Assembly: GCF_008000755.1 (NCBI RefSeq)
Contig: NZ_CP041690.1
Span: 2,729,260-2,793,259, forward strand
DNA: 64,000 bases
Direction: 5' to 3'
Source of the DNA: Youhaiella tibetensis
GTDB lineage: Bacteria; Pseudomonadota; Alphaproteobacteria; Rhizobiales; Devosiaceae
The notes below the pieces were generated by a model. That model was given only the letters and a program-made list of their open reading frames with translations, was not told where the DNA came from and ran no database searches. Positions 1-7,867 of this stretch are shown here, one piece after another. How positions within the stretch are numbered: the stretch's first letter is position 1; each line of letters opens with the position of its first letter. The position numbers and the translations under genes were made by a program.

Positions 1-365
1 TCGTCCACGAACAGCAGCGTCCGCCGCCCGGCCATCCGCTCGATCCGGGCCTTCTCAAAAGCCTTCTTGAGATCGGCCACGCCGGAAAACACCGCCGATA
101 TCTGCTCGAACTTGTAGCCGATCTGATCGGCAAGCAGGCGCGCCACCGTGGTCTTGCCGGTGCCCGGCGGCCCCCAGAGGATGAGCGAGCCGAGCCGCCC
201 CGAGGCGATCATGCGCCGCAGAGTACCCTCAGGCCCCAACAGGTGCTGCTGGCCGATCACTTCATCGAGCGAGCGCGGCCGCAACTGGTCGGCGAGCGGC
301 CGGTTGCCGCTCTCGTCGTCGGGCGGCTCGCCGCCGCCCGGTTCGGGTGAAAACAGATCGCCCAT
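1..365 (-). CDS. rarA: Replication-associated recombination protein A, N-terminal part (runs off the window edge)
   Basis: AAA+ ATPase of the RarA/MgsA/WRNIP1 family, which acts at stalled replication forks and loads onto DNA like a clamp-loader subunit. About 121 residues are visible. They include the family-typical stretch around residues 24-43 (RPLADQLRP...IGQQH), a Walker A motif GPPGTGKT at residues 65-72 and the start of Walker B (LLFVD) at the window edge. The ATG lies 2 bp after the stop of the upstream protease gene, so the two are probably co-transcribed and translationally coupled. The C-terminal tetramerisation region lies outside the window. The call is firm because both nucleotide motifs and their context match the family. 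Confidence 0.9.
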   Translation of the reverse strand, partial: MGDLFSPEPGGGEPPDDESGNRPLADQLRPRSLDEVIGQQHLLGPEGTLRRMIASGRLGSLILWGPPGTGKTTVARLLADQIGYKFEQISAVFSGVADLKKAFEKARIERMAGRRTLLFVD

Positions 366-367
366 GT

Positions 368-1897
368 CTATCCGCTGACGAAGGACCGGAATACCTGCCC
401 GCCGCGCTGCAGCACGATCTGCCAGGTATTGGCGCGCCCTGAAGCGATCGACTTGAACGTCTCGGCGTCCTTCATTTCCGTCCCGTTGAGGCTGATGATG
501 ATATCGCCCTGCTGCAATCCCATCTGGTCCGCGGGCGATCCTGCGGTGATGGCCGTAACCACCACGCCCTCGGCATTAAAGTCGAGCCCGAGCTCCTGCG
601 CAACGGCGGGAGAGAGCGTCTCCACAGTCGTTCCGGCAAAGCGGGTGTTGCCCTGGATCGCCACGCTTTGTCCGGTCCCGCCCGGCGCAGCCTCGAGCGT
701 CACGTCGATCTCCTGCTCCTTGCGATCGCGCCAGATGCCGATCTTGGCCGTTTCACCCACCGGCTTGGTGGCGATGCGGTAATCGAAATTGCTGGCCTGG
801 TCGACCGTGGCGCCATCGACCGAGAGGATGACGTCCCCCGCCTTGAACCCGGCCTTCTCGGCCGTGCTGCCCTGGGCGATTTCGGTGATCAGCGCGCCGT
901 GCGGGGGATCGAGCCCGATGCTGTCGGCGATGTCGGCAGTAACGTCCTGAGTCCGGGCGCCGAACCAGGGCCGCTCGATCTTGCCGCCCGAAATCCCGGC
1001 ATTGGCCACGACCCGCGCCATGTTGGCGGGAATGGCGAAGCCGATGCCGACCGAACCGCCCGATTGGCTGAAGATGGCCGTGTTGATGCCCACCAGATTG
1101 CCGTGAAGATCGACCAGCGCGCCACCGGAATTGCCCGGGTTGATCGCCGCGTCGGTCTGGATGAAGAACTCGTAGTTGTTGCTCTCCACGCCCGTTCGCG
1201 CCAGGGCCGAGACGATGCCGCTGGTCACGGTCTGCCCCACCCCGAACGGGTTGCCGATGGCAAGGACGAGATCGCCGACCTGGAGCTTGTCGGAATCTGC
1301 GAACGGCAGCGGCTGGAACTTGCGTCCCTGCGCGTCCTTGACCTTGAGGACGGCGAGGTCGGTCTTCTGGTCGTCTAGCGCCACATCGACCGCATATTCC
1401 CGGCCGTCGGCAGTGGCGATGCGCACGTCGGTCGCTCCATGGACGACGTGGCTGTTGGTGAGGATCACCCCGGCATCGTTGACGATAACGCCCGAACCGA
1501 GCGACTTGGACTCGCGCGGACGCCCATCGAAGAACGGGCTGCTGTCGCCGAAAAACCGCTGGAAGAACGGATCGGTCGCGAAGGGCGAGCGTTGTCCGGG
1601 GGTAACCGTGGTCGCATAGACGTTAACCACCGAGGGCGAGACTGCCTTGACCACCGGCGCGAAACTGAGCTGCATTTGCTCCTGGCTTGCAGGAACCTGG
1701 CGGTCCGCGTGGGCGATCTGCACGGGCTCGGGAGCCGGCTGGACGGGTTGCGCCGGCATGGGCGGCTGGGCCGGAGCCTCGATGGCCGCTTCGATCGACG
1801 GCGGGTTGCGCCCCTGCTCCCAGGCCACACCGGCCGCTGCGGCCAGGACCGCGACGGCAACGAGGCCGGATGCATAGAGAACTGTTCGGTTGGTCAT
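368..1897 (-). CDS. Do-family periplasmic serine endoprotease (DegP/HtrA/DegQ type)
   Basis: Periplasmic quality-control protease and chaperone of the trypsin-like HtrA family. The chosen ATG at 1897 gives 509 residues and begins with a signal-anchor-like hydrophobic stretch at about residues 5-22. A longer frame upstream (to 1981) lacks a plausible signal. A GGAG lies 8 nt before the ATG. The catalytic triad is visible as His150 (NSHVV), Asp180 (KTDLAVLKV) and Ser257 (NPGNSGGAL). Two PDZ domains follow, at about residues 290-385 and 405-505. A proline- and glutamine-rich linker separates the signal from the protease domain. It sits directly before rarA. DegP versus DegQ or MucD cannot be decided from sequence alone. 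Confidence 0.93.
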   Translation of the reverse strand: MTNRTVLYASGLVAVAVLAAAAGVAWEQGRNPPSIEAAIEAPAQPPMPAQPVQPAPEPVQIAHADRQVPASQEQMQLSFAPVVKAVSPSVVNVYATTVTPGQRSPFATDPFFQRFFGDSSPFFDGRPRESKSLGSGVIVNDAGVILTNSHVVHGATDVRIATADGREYAVDVALDDQKTDLAVLKVKDAQGRKFQPLPFADSDKLQVGDLVLAIGNPFGVGQTVTSGIVSALARTGVESNNYEFFIQTDAAINPGNSGGALVDLHGNLVGINTAIFSQSGGSVGIGFAIPANMARVVANAGISGGKIERPWFGARTQDVTADIADSIGLDPPHGALITEIAQGSTAEKAGFKAGDVILSVDGATVDQASNFDYRIATKPVGETAKIGIWRDRKEQEIDVTLEAAPGGTGQSVAIQGNTRFAGTTVETLSPAVAQELGLDFNAEGVVVTAITAGSPADQMGLQQGDIIISLNGTEMKDAETFKSIASGRANTWQIVLQRGGQVFRSFVSG

Positions 1898-2089
1898 GAG
1901 GAGAACTCCGAAAACAGGAGGCTTTCTAGGTATTTGCGCCCTTTGGCTGCCTTGGGACAAGCGCCCCGAATTTGGCGCCATTAAGGTGTCACGAAACCCC
2001 TCTTGAAATGGCCGGAATTATCATTTGCGCTGGGGGGCAACTATCCCTATATGCAGCGCTTCTTTCACCCCTTAACAAAGGCCTTTGTC

Positions 2090-3271
2090 ATGAACGACCA
2101 AGTGACTGCGCCGACCCTGGTTTATCCGAACACCTCGGCCCTGATTGCGGCCGAAGCGCCGGATTTTCCGAGCTTCCTGTTTTCCGAGCGCGAGCTGGTC
2201 AAGGCCAAGAAGGTCTTCAAGAAGGGCTTCAACGGGCTGCTGACCTACGCGGTCAAGTGTAACCCCTCCCCGCACATCATTCAGATTCTTCATCGCGAAG
2301 GTTTGAAGGCGTTCGACGTCGCCTCCAATACCGAGATGGAGCTGATCCGCGAGCATGCGCCGGGCGCGGTCATGCACTACAACAACCCGATCAAGAACCG
2401 TCGCGAGATCGAACGCGCCTATGACGAGTTCGGCATCCGCTCCTTTACCATCGATCACCCGTCCCAGCTCGACCAGCTGGCGGCCGTGGTCTCCCCGTCC
2501 AAGGACGTGGAAGTCACCACCCGCTTCAAGGCCGGCAAGGCGCTCAAGTCCTACGACTTCGGCACCAAGTTCGGCGTGATGGAACAGGGCGCCATCGAGA
2601 TCGTGCAGATGGTCGAGCAGATGGGCTACACCCCCTCGCTCTGCTTCCACGTCGGCAGCCAATGCGAGGATGCCTACGCCTACGAGCGCCACATCGCGGC
2701 GGCCGCGAACATCACCAAGGAATCGGGCATCGAGCTCAAGCGCCTCAATATCGGTGGCGGCTACCCGGCCCCCTACCCGACCAGCGAAGCGCCGCCGATG
2801 GATTACTACTTCGAGACCATCGACCAGGCCGTCAAGGATCACTTCGCCGGCTCCAAGCCCGAATTGATCATCGAGCCGGGCCGTGCGCTCGTGACGAGCT
2901 CGACCTCGCTGCTCCTGCGCGTAAAGCACCAGCGCGGCGGCATCTCGGTCTACGTCAACGATGGCGCCTACGGGGCACTGATGGAAGTGAAGTTCATGCA
3001 CTTCACCCCGCCGGTCCGCGTCTGGCGCGGTGCCCGCGTCCACGACAATGACGGCCAGTTCGAAGGCTTCACCGTCTGGGGCCCGACCTGCGACAGCTAC
3101 GACGTGCTGCCGCAGACCTTCATGCTGCCCTCCGATATCGACGAGGACGACTGGATCGAATTCGGCCTGATGGGCGCCTATACCCAGGCCTCCCTCACCC
3201 CGTTCAACGGCTTCGACCGTCGCGACCAGTACTGGGTGGACGAGATCTATACGGGCAAGGACGACCAGTAA
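2090..3271 (+). CDS. Fold-III PLP-dependent decarboxylase, probably ornithine/lysine decarboxylase
   Basis: Cytosolic amino-acid decarboxylase of the alanine-racemase-fold group, making putrescine or cadaverine for polyamine synthesis. The PLP-binding lysine is K56 in YAVKCN. HVGSQ (187-191), GGGYPAP (from 222) and EPGR (262-265) bind phosphate and cofactor. The catalytic cysteine is C334 in the CDSYD motif typical of eukaryote-like ODC and bacterial L/ODC. At 393 residues it fits this group and is shorter than diaminopimelate decarboxylase. ATG at 2090 is preferred over upstream frames because AAAGG lies about 9 nt before it and the family starts here. Substrate (ornithine or lysine) is not resolvable by eye. 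It ends at a strong terminator. Confidence 0.9.
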   Translation: MNDQVTAPTLVYPNTSALIAAEAPDFPSFLFSERELVKAKKVFKKGFNGLLTYAVKCNPSPHIIQILHREGLKAFDVASNTEMELIREHAPGAVMHYNNPIKNRREIERAYDEFGIRSFTIDHPSQLDQLAAVVSPSKDVEVTTRFKAGKALKSYDFGTKFGVMEQGAIEIVQMVEQMGYTPSLCFHVGSQCEDAYAYERHIAAAANITKESGIELKRLNIGGGYPAPYPTSEAPPMDYYFETIDQAVKDHFAGSKPELIIEPGRALVTSSTSLLLRVKHQRGGISVYVNDGAYGALMEVKFMHFTPPVRVWRGARVHDNDGQFEGFTVWGPTCDSYDVLPQTFMLPSDIDEDDWIEFGLMGAYTQASLTPFNGFDRRDQYWVDEIYTGKDDQ

Positions 3272-3292
3272 CGCCCGCTTTCCAGCTTGACC

Positions 3293-3334
3293 AAGGGGCC
3301 GCTTCCGTTCTACGGGAGCGGCCCTTTTCTTTTC
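3293..3334 (+). terminator. Rho-independent terminator after the decarboxylase
   Basis: A GGGCCGC-rich 11-bp stem (3296-3306 with 3314-3324, one G:T pair) and a short loop are followed by a T-rich run. It lies 22 bp after the decarboxylase stop and ends just before the kinase-like gene at 3347, separating the two transcripts. Confidence 0.85.
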
Positions 3335-3346
3335 CGGTGAACCGCT

Positions 3347-3889
3347 ATGAACGACCCGCTGCCCCTGGCCGCGCTTGGCCGCCGCATCTGCATTCTCGGG
3401 CCATCGAGCAACGGAAAGTCCACGCTTGCCACCGCGATCGGGCGCAAGCTCGATATCCCGGCCGTCCATCTCGACCTCTTCTTCCACCTGCCCAATACCG
3501 ATTGGGTTCAGCGGCCCCGGGAGGAATTCCATGCCCTCCACGATGCCGCCATCGCGGGCGAAAGCTGGGTGATGGACGGCAACTACTCCTCGGCGATGCC
3601 CAAGCGCTTCGCGCGCGCCACCGGGGTCATCCTGGTGCGGGCACCGCGGCTGGCCAACCTCTGGCGCTACTTCAACCGCACGCTCTTCCAGACCAAGCGC
3701 TTCGGCGCGCTCGAGGGCAACAAGGACAGCGTGAAGTGGGAAATGATCCACTGGCTGCTGTTCGTCCAATCGCGCAACGTGGGCAAATACGACGCCATGC
3801 TCGCCGAGGCGGGTATGCCGGTGGTGCGCATGAACTCGATGACCGAGATCAACCGCTACTACGACACCTGGGGGCTTGAGCGCCCTTAG
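3347..3889 (+). CDS. Small P-loop ATPase/kinase of the adenylate kinase-like (FlaR/topology-modulation) group
   Basis: This 180-residue cytosolic P-loop protein has a Walker A motif GPSSNGKST at residues 18-26. It has the arrangement common in proteins annotated as DNA topology modulation protein or AAA ATPase: an HLD-x-FFH segment near 47-53, a W-x2-R segment, and a mid-protein WVMDGNYS segment. The aromatic C-terminal half (YFNRTLFQTKR, KWEMIHWLLF) also fits that group. Biochemical substrate is unknown and the topology-modulation label is historic. It follows the decarboxylase terminator, so it needs its own promoter, and no gene follows it for about 790 bp. Confidence 0.75.
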   Translation: MNDPLPLAALGRRICILGPSSNGKSTLATAIGRKLDIPAVHLDLFFHLPNTDWVQRPREEFHALHDAAIAGESWVMDGNYSSAMPKRFARATGVILVRAPRLANLWRYFNRTLFQTKRFGALEGNKDSVKWEMIHWLLFVQSRNVGKYDAMLAEAGMPVVRMNSMTEINRYYDTWGLERP

Positions 3890-3950
3890 GCATGCCGAAA
3901 CGCCGGCTCGGATCGCTCCGGTCGGTTGCGGGGTGGTTCATTGGCGGCTC

Positions 3951-4011
3951 GGGGCGAGGTTTGCCTCAAGTCTATGGATGCTAGCGATAATGCGAGGCAT
4001 CGCCTCGCCCC
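3951..4011. repeat. Imperfect inverted repeat (possible terminator of the kinase-like gene)
   Basis: GGGGCGAGG plus GCCTC on the left is mirrored by GAGGC plus CCTCGCCCC on the right, with about 26 bp between the arms. There is no T-run after it. It lies about 60 bp after the kinase-like stop, so it may be a terminator or simply another palindromic element. Confidence 0.5.
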
Positions 4012-4330
4012 TTGAGCGTTTGGGGTTTCTACAAGCCCGTCCACGCAAGTTGCCCGCGAGCGCACTCCGGGCCGGTCACGTCACACTTAGTCCGTAAGCC
4101 CAGGCGCCCCCGGACTTCCCCCAACTCCCAGATCCTGGCGGCAGGGCAAGATGCAGGCTGTCGACTTTCCTGCACCCAGTCCTGACGCCAGCCGCCGCAG
4201 CACCGCGTACCGTGCCTCGCCGTTGGCGGAGGGATGGGGAAAGTATGCGGGAGGGGTGGTGTGCGGGGATAAGTGTTTTGAGCTTTGTCGAGATTAGGAT
4301 GGCACGCGCTCTCCCCGCCCACTCCTGGGG

Positions 4331-4412
4331 CTTCCCCGGCGCAGGCCGGAGTTCAGTTTCACAGCCTCGGGGTGGGGATAGATTTCCTGGTCCCCGGCCT
4401 TCGCCGGGGAAG
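4331..4412. repeat. Inverted repeat with 19-bp arms (palindromic intergenic element)
   Basis: The left arm at 4331-4349 and the right arm at 4394-4412 are reverse complements at 18 of 19 positions, and 44 bp lie between them. The right arm itself contains the short palindrome CCCCGGCCTTCGCCGGGG. Similar sequences are frequent between genes in alphaproteobacteria (general knowledge, not searched here). Confidence 0.8.
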
Positions 4413-4483
4413 AGGGATTGGGGACGGTGGTGGGATTTTTGGGATACGCGAGCGCGCTTGGGGCGGCGTATTAGCCAGCAGGT

Positions 4484-4585
4484 CTCCCTCCCCCCTGTGG
4501 GGAGGGAACAAGGGTGGGGGTAGCCTCACCCTCAGTGTTTCCGGCCCTCCCCCACCCTCGATCCCTCCCCACAAGGGGGAGGGAG
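4484..4585. repeat. Inverted repeat with 37-bp arms (palindromic intergenic element)
   Basis: The left arm at 4484-4520 and the right arm at 4549-4585 are reverse complements at 34 of 37 positions, enclosing 28 bp. Each arm holds the pattern CTCCCTCCCCC then TGTGGGGAGGGA. No coding capacity or target-site duplication is obvious. It looks like a REP- or MITE-like element, and copy number elsewhere in the genome is unknown. Confidence 0.8.
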
Positions 4586-4615
4586 GCGATGGGGCGCGAC
4601 CGGGGGCACTCCCCC

Positions 4616-4657
4616 AAAACGAAAGCGGCCGCAGGAGTGTACCTGCGGCCGCTTCGT
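4616..4657 (-). terminator. Terminator of the ribosomal protein/rpoA operon
   Basis: Read on the minus strand, a 14-bp GC-rich stem containing two NotI-like GCGGCCGC cores has a 6-nt loop and ends in TTTCGTTTT. It lies about 25 bp after the rplQ stop and closes the long minus-strand translation gene run. Confidence 0.85.
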
Positions 4658-4679
4658 AACTTTGGGGAAAGACGCCCGC

Positions 4680-5108
4680 TTATGCGGCGGCGGCTTCCTC
4701 GATCTCTTCGCGCTCAGCGGTCGGACCCGAGTCCTGGCCCTTGGCGTTGACATCGCGGTCGACGAACTCGATCACGGCGACGGCAGCGTTATCGCCGTAG
4801 CGGAAGCCGGCCTTCAGGATGCGGGTGTAGCCACCCTGGCGGTCCTTGTAGCGGGCGCCGAGCACGTCAAAGAGCTTCTTGACCTGGCCTTCGTCGCGGA
4901 TCTGGGCGATCGCCTGGCGGCGGGCGTGCAGGTCGCCGCGCTTGGCAAGGGTGATCAGCTTCTCGACGATCGGACGCAGTTCCTTGGCCTTGGGCAAGGT
5001 CGTCACGATCTGCTCATGCTTGATGAGCGCCGCGGACATATTGGCGAACATCGCCTTGCGATGGCTCGAGGTCCGGTTGAGTTTGCGGCCGGCATTACCG
5101 TGGCGCAT
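4680..5108 (-). CDS. rplQ: 50S ribosomal protein L17
   Basis: Large-subunit protein that contacts 23S rRNA near the exit tunnel. The 142-residue protein starts with the invariant [12 protein letters not shown] stretch and carries the HRKAMFANM segment. The C-terminal tail rich in Glu and Ala (EEIEEAAAA) is longer than in E. coli (127 residues), as is usual in alphaproteobacteria. It is the last gene of the rpsM-rpsK-rpoA-rplQ group, 39 bp after rpoA, and is followed by a strong terminator. Confidence 0.98.
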   Translation of the reverse strand: MRHGNAGRKLNRTSSHRKAMFANMSAALIKHEQIVTTLPKAKELRPIVEKLITLAKRGDLHARRQAIAQIRDEGQVKKLFDVLGARYKDRQGGYTRILKAGFRYGDNAAVAVIEFVDRDVNAKGQDSGPTAEREEIEEAAAA

Positions 5109-5147
5109 TTGTAGTCTCCTTAAAAGCTTTCGAAGCCTTGCGCGAGA

Positions 5148-6167
5148 TCAATAATGATCTTCGTAGCGCTTGGCGAGGTCGTCGATGTTTTCAGGCGGCC
5201 AGTTGGCCACGTCCATGCCCAGATGCAGACCCATCTGCGCCAGCACTTCCTTGATCTCGTTGAGCGACTTGCGCCCGAAATTGGGAGTGCGGAGCATTTC
5301 GGCCTCGGTCTTCTGGATGAGGTCGCCAATGTACACGATGTTGTCGTTCTTCAGGCAGTTCGCCGAACGCACGGAGAGCTCCAGCTCGTCCACCTTCTTG
5401 AGCAGAGCAGGATTGAAGGCGAGTTCCGGGACAGCGTCCTGGGCCTTTTCCTTGGTCGGCTCTTCGAAGTTGACGAAGACCGTGAGCTGGTCCTGGAGGA
5501 TACGGGCGGCATAGGCCACCGCATCTTCCGGGGTCACCGCGCCGTTGGTCTCGACCTGAAGGGTCAGCTTATCATAGTCGAGCACCTGGCCCTCACGGGT
5601 GGCGTCGACCTTGTAGGAGACACGGCGCACCGGCGAGAACAGCGCATCGACAGGAATATAGCCGATGGGCGCGTCCTCGGGACGGTTACGGTCGGCAGGG
5701 ACATAGCCCTTGCCGGTATTGACGGTGAACTCGATGTTGATCTCGGCGCCATCGTCGAGATGGCAGATCACGAGCTCGGGATTGAGAACCTCGATGTCGC
5801 CCGACACCTTGATGTCGCCGGCAACCACGGCACCCGGACCCTGCTTGGACAGGGTCAGGCGCTTCGGGCCCTCGGCATTCATCTTGATGGCGATTTCCTT
5901 GACGTTCAGGACGAGGTCGGTAATGTCCTCGCGCACGCCAGGGAGCGACGAGAATTCGTGCAGAATGCCGTCGATCTGGATCGCGGTGACAGCCGCGCCC
6001 TGCAGGGACGACAGCAGCACGCGACGCAGAGCGTTGCCCAGGGTGAGACCATAGCCGCGCTCAAGCGGTTCGGCCACGACCGAAGCCACGCGCGCGTTGT
6101 CGCTGCCCGAAACAATGTCCAGCTTGGTCGGCTTGATTAATTCCTGCCAGTTCCTCTGGATGGTCAC
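5148..6167 (-). CDS. rpoA: DNA-directed RNA polymerase subunit alpha
   Basis: Alpha subunit that dimerises to seed assembly of RNA polymerase and binds UP elements and activators. The 339-residue protein has the N-terminal assembly domain (about 1-235, with [17 protein letters not shown] near residue 38). A linker and the C-terminal helix-hairpin-helix domain (about 255-320, with [12 protein letters not shown] and [12 protein letters not shown]) follow. The length matches rhizobial homologues. It is encoded between rpsK and rplQ as in most bacteria. Confidence 0.99.
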   Translation of the reverse strand: MTIQRNWQELIKPTKLDIVSGSDNARVASVVAEPLERGYGLTLGNALRRVLLSSLQGAAVTAIQIDGILHEFSSLPGVREDITDLVLNVKEIAIKMNAEGPKRLTLSKQGPGAVVAGDIKVSGDIEVLNPELVICHLDDGAEINIEFTVNTGKGYVPADRNRPEDAPIGYIPVDALFSPVRRVSYKVDATREGQVLDYDKLTLQVETNGAVTPEDAVAYAARILQDQLTVFVNFEEPTKEKAQDAVPELAFNPALLKKVDELELSVRSANCLKNDNIVYIGDLIQKTEAEMLRTPNFGRKSLNEIKEVLAQMGLHLGMDVANWPPENIDDLAKRYEDHY

Positions 6168-6268
6168 GGTAACGTCCTTTCAAAAGTGCGGCCCTCGCCC
6201 GGCCGCTGTGCCGCAAATGCAATGTCGCTCCCGGCCTGAAGGTCGGGAGCCATAGCCCCAAAACGGGG

Positions 6269-6661
6269 TTAGACGCGACGACGCTTGCGCGGACGGCAGC
6301 CGTTGTGCGGGATCGAGGTGACGTCCCGGATGCTGGTGACATTGAAACCAGCGGCTTGCAGCGCGCGAAGGGCAGATTCACGGCCCGAGCCCGGACCGCG
6401 CACTTCGACCTCAAGGGTCTTCATGCCGTGTTCCTGAGCCTTCTTGGCGGCGTCTTCGGCGGCAACCTGGGCGGCATACGGGGTCGACTTACGCGAACCC
6501 TTGAAGCCCATCACGCCCGAAGACGACCAGGAGATGGTGTTCCCCTGCACGTCCGTGATCGTAATCATGGTGTTGTTGAAGGAGGCGTTCACATGTGCGA
6601 CGCCGGACGTGATATTCTTGCGCTCCTTGCGACGGACGCGCGCGACTTCAGCTTTAGCCAT
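6269..6661 (-). CDS. rpsK: 30S ribosomal protein S11
   Basis: Small-subunit platform protein bound to 16S rRNA. At 130 residues it has standard length. The [18 protein letters not shown] segment and the C-terminal [12 protein letters not shown] tail are diagnostic. A lead peptide of about 15 basic residues precedes the core. It lies 77 bp after rpsM and 101 bp before rpoA. Confidence 0.98.
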   Translation of the reverse strand: MAKAEVARVRRKERKNITSGVAHVNASFNNTMITITDVQGNTISWSSSGVMGFKGSRKSTPYAAQVAAEDAAKKAQEHGMKTLEVEVRGPGSGRESALRALQAAGFNVTSIRDVTSIPHNGCRPRKRRRV

Positions 6662-6738
6662 TTAGTTCCTCTATTCGATATCATTGCCGCCGTAAGCAAG
6701 ATTGCCCCAGCGGCTCCACCGAAGGACCGGGACGGTCC

Positions 6739-7107
6739 TTATTTCTTCTTGCCGGCGATCGGCTTGGCCGGACCCTTGCGGGTACGGGCATTGGTGTGGG
6801 TCCGCTGACCACGCACCGGCAGACCGCGGCGGTGACGCAGACCACGGTAGTTACCCAGGTCCATAAGCCGCTTGATGTTCATCGCGACATTACGACGGAG
6901 ATCGCCTTCCACGACGTAGTCGCGGTCGATGGTCTCACGGATCTGGATCACTTCGGCGTCGGTCAGTTCATTGACGCGACGCTCGGCCGGAATACCGACC
7001 TTCTCGATGATCTCTTCGGCCTTCTTCGGGCCAATCCCGTGAATGTACTGAAGCGCGATGAGTACGCGCTTATTCGTCGGGATATTGACGCCAGCAATAC
7101 GAGCCAC
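6739..7107 (-). CDS. rpsM: 30S ribosomal protein S13
   Basis: Head protein of the small subunit that forms the B1 bridge to L5 and contacts P-site tRNA. The 122-residue protein begins [10 protein letters not shown] and holds the [10 protein letters not shown] helix-hairpin element and the [19 protein letters not shown] tail. It is the first gene after adk. A gap of 178 bp separates them and contains a promoter-like sequence at 7233-7261. No rpmJ (L36) gene lies between secY and rpsM. Confidence 0.98.
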   Translation of the reverse strand: MARIAGVNIPTNKRVLIALQYIHGIGPKKAEEIIEKVGIPAERRVNELTDAEVIQIRETIDRDYVVEGDLRRNVAMNIKRLMDLGNYRGLRHRRGLPVRGQRTHTNARTRKGPAKPIAGKKK

Positions 7108-7232
7108 GTCTGCTCTCCTTCAATCAACGCGGGATTTTACCCGCGCCGTTCAACAACAAGGGACCGGCTTTCGCTCCCCCAACCCAAACTGAGGAACCGA
7201 ATCCAGTCCAATAATCCATGAGACTGGGCGGT

Positions 7233-7261
7233 TCTTTAAGGATTTGTCGCACCCGAGTCAA
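7233..7261 (-). promoter_or_regulatory. Candidate promoter of rpsM-rpsK-rpoA-rplQ
   Basis: Read on the minus strand: TTGACT, a 17-bp spacer, then TAAAGA. It is placed about 126 nt before the rpsM start in the only sizeable gap between adk and rpsM. The -35 box is near consensus and the -10 box is moderate, so it would give this group its own transcription start besides read-through from secY-adk. Confidence 0.5.
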
Positions 7262-7285
7262 CAGGCCGACATCATTCCATTCTCG

Positions 7286-7867
7286 CTAGTTCTCGACTGC
7301 CCGTCGAATCGCCTGCGTGACGTCCTCTACGGGAGCCATGCCATCGACCGTCTTGAGCAGTCCCTTGCCCCGGTAGAACTCCACCAGGGGCGCTGTCTGC
7401 TCGCGATAGACGTTCAGACGGTTACGCAACACTTCTTCGTTATCGTCCGCGCGGGTCACGCCCGTGGCGGCGGCGCTTTCGCGCGCCCGGTTGACGATCC
7501 GGGCAATGAGGACTTCCGGCTCGGCCTTGATCTCGACCACCGCGTTAAGATGCATGCCCTTCTCGGTCAGCATCCCTTCGAGGGCCTCGGCCTGCGGAAT
7601 GGTCCGCGGGAAACCGTCGAGCACGAAACCGGGCTTGCAGTCTTCCGCGTCCAGGCGCTCCGAGACGATGCCGTTGACGATCTCGTCCGAGACCAGATCG
7701 CCACGATCCATCACTTCCTTGGCGGCCAGACCCAGGGGGGTCTTGTTGGCGATCGCCGAGCGAAGGATGTCGCCAGTCGAGAGCTGGGGGATGCCGTAAG
7801 TGTCCACAAGGACCTTTGCCTGCGTCCCCTTCCCCGCTCCCGGCGGGCCCAGAAGTATCAACCTCAT
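7286..7867 (-). CDS. adk: Adenylate kinase
   Basis: Cytosolic enzyme that interconverts ATP plus AMP and two ADP. The 193-residue protein starts MRLILLGPPGAGKGTQ, with the P-loop at residues 7-15. It has FVLDGFPRT in the AMP-binding region. The LID is short (around RARESAAATGVTRADDNEE) and has no zinc cysteines, as in other alphaproteobacterial forms. It overlaps the secY stop by 4 bp (ATGA), indicating translational coupling, and the secY-adk-rpsM order is typical of the class. Confidence 0.97.
   Translation of the reverse strand: MRLILLGPPGAGKGTQAKVLVDTYGIPQLSTGDILRSAIANKTPLGLAAKEVMDRGDLVSDEIVNGIVSERLDAEDCKPGFVLDGFPRTIPQAEALEGMLTEKGMHLNAVVEIKAEPEVLIARIVNRARESAAATGVTRADDNEEVLRNRLNVYREQTAPLVEFYRGKGLLKTVDGMAPVEDVTQAIRRAVEN

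Larger units (their letters stand above)
3890..4615. other. Gene-poor region between the kinase-like gene and rplQ
   Basis: No open frame here has a convincing start, ribosome site or recognisable protein. Several overlapping frames exist on both strands but look like chance frames in GC-rich DNA. The region holds at least three inverted repeats: arms 3951-3967 with 3994-4011, arms 4331-4349 with 4394-4412, and arms 4484-4520 with 4549-4585. It reads like a collection of repetitive palindromic elements. Confidence 0.6.

Noticed and set aside
2072-3769. An open frame of 565 codons antisense to the decarboxylase and the kinase-like gene
   Set aside because: It covers two genes with clear motifs and a terminator between them, so it cannot be a single coding unit.
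3876-4659. Several frames of 60-120 codons in the gene-poor region before rplQ
   Set aside because: They overlap the palindromic repeats, lack ribosome sites and give low-complexity Pro/Gly/Arg-rich products.
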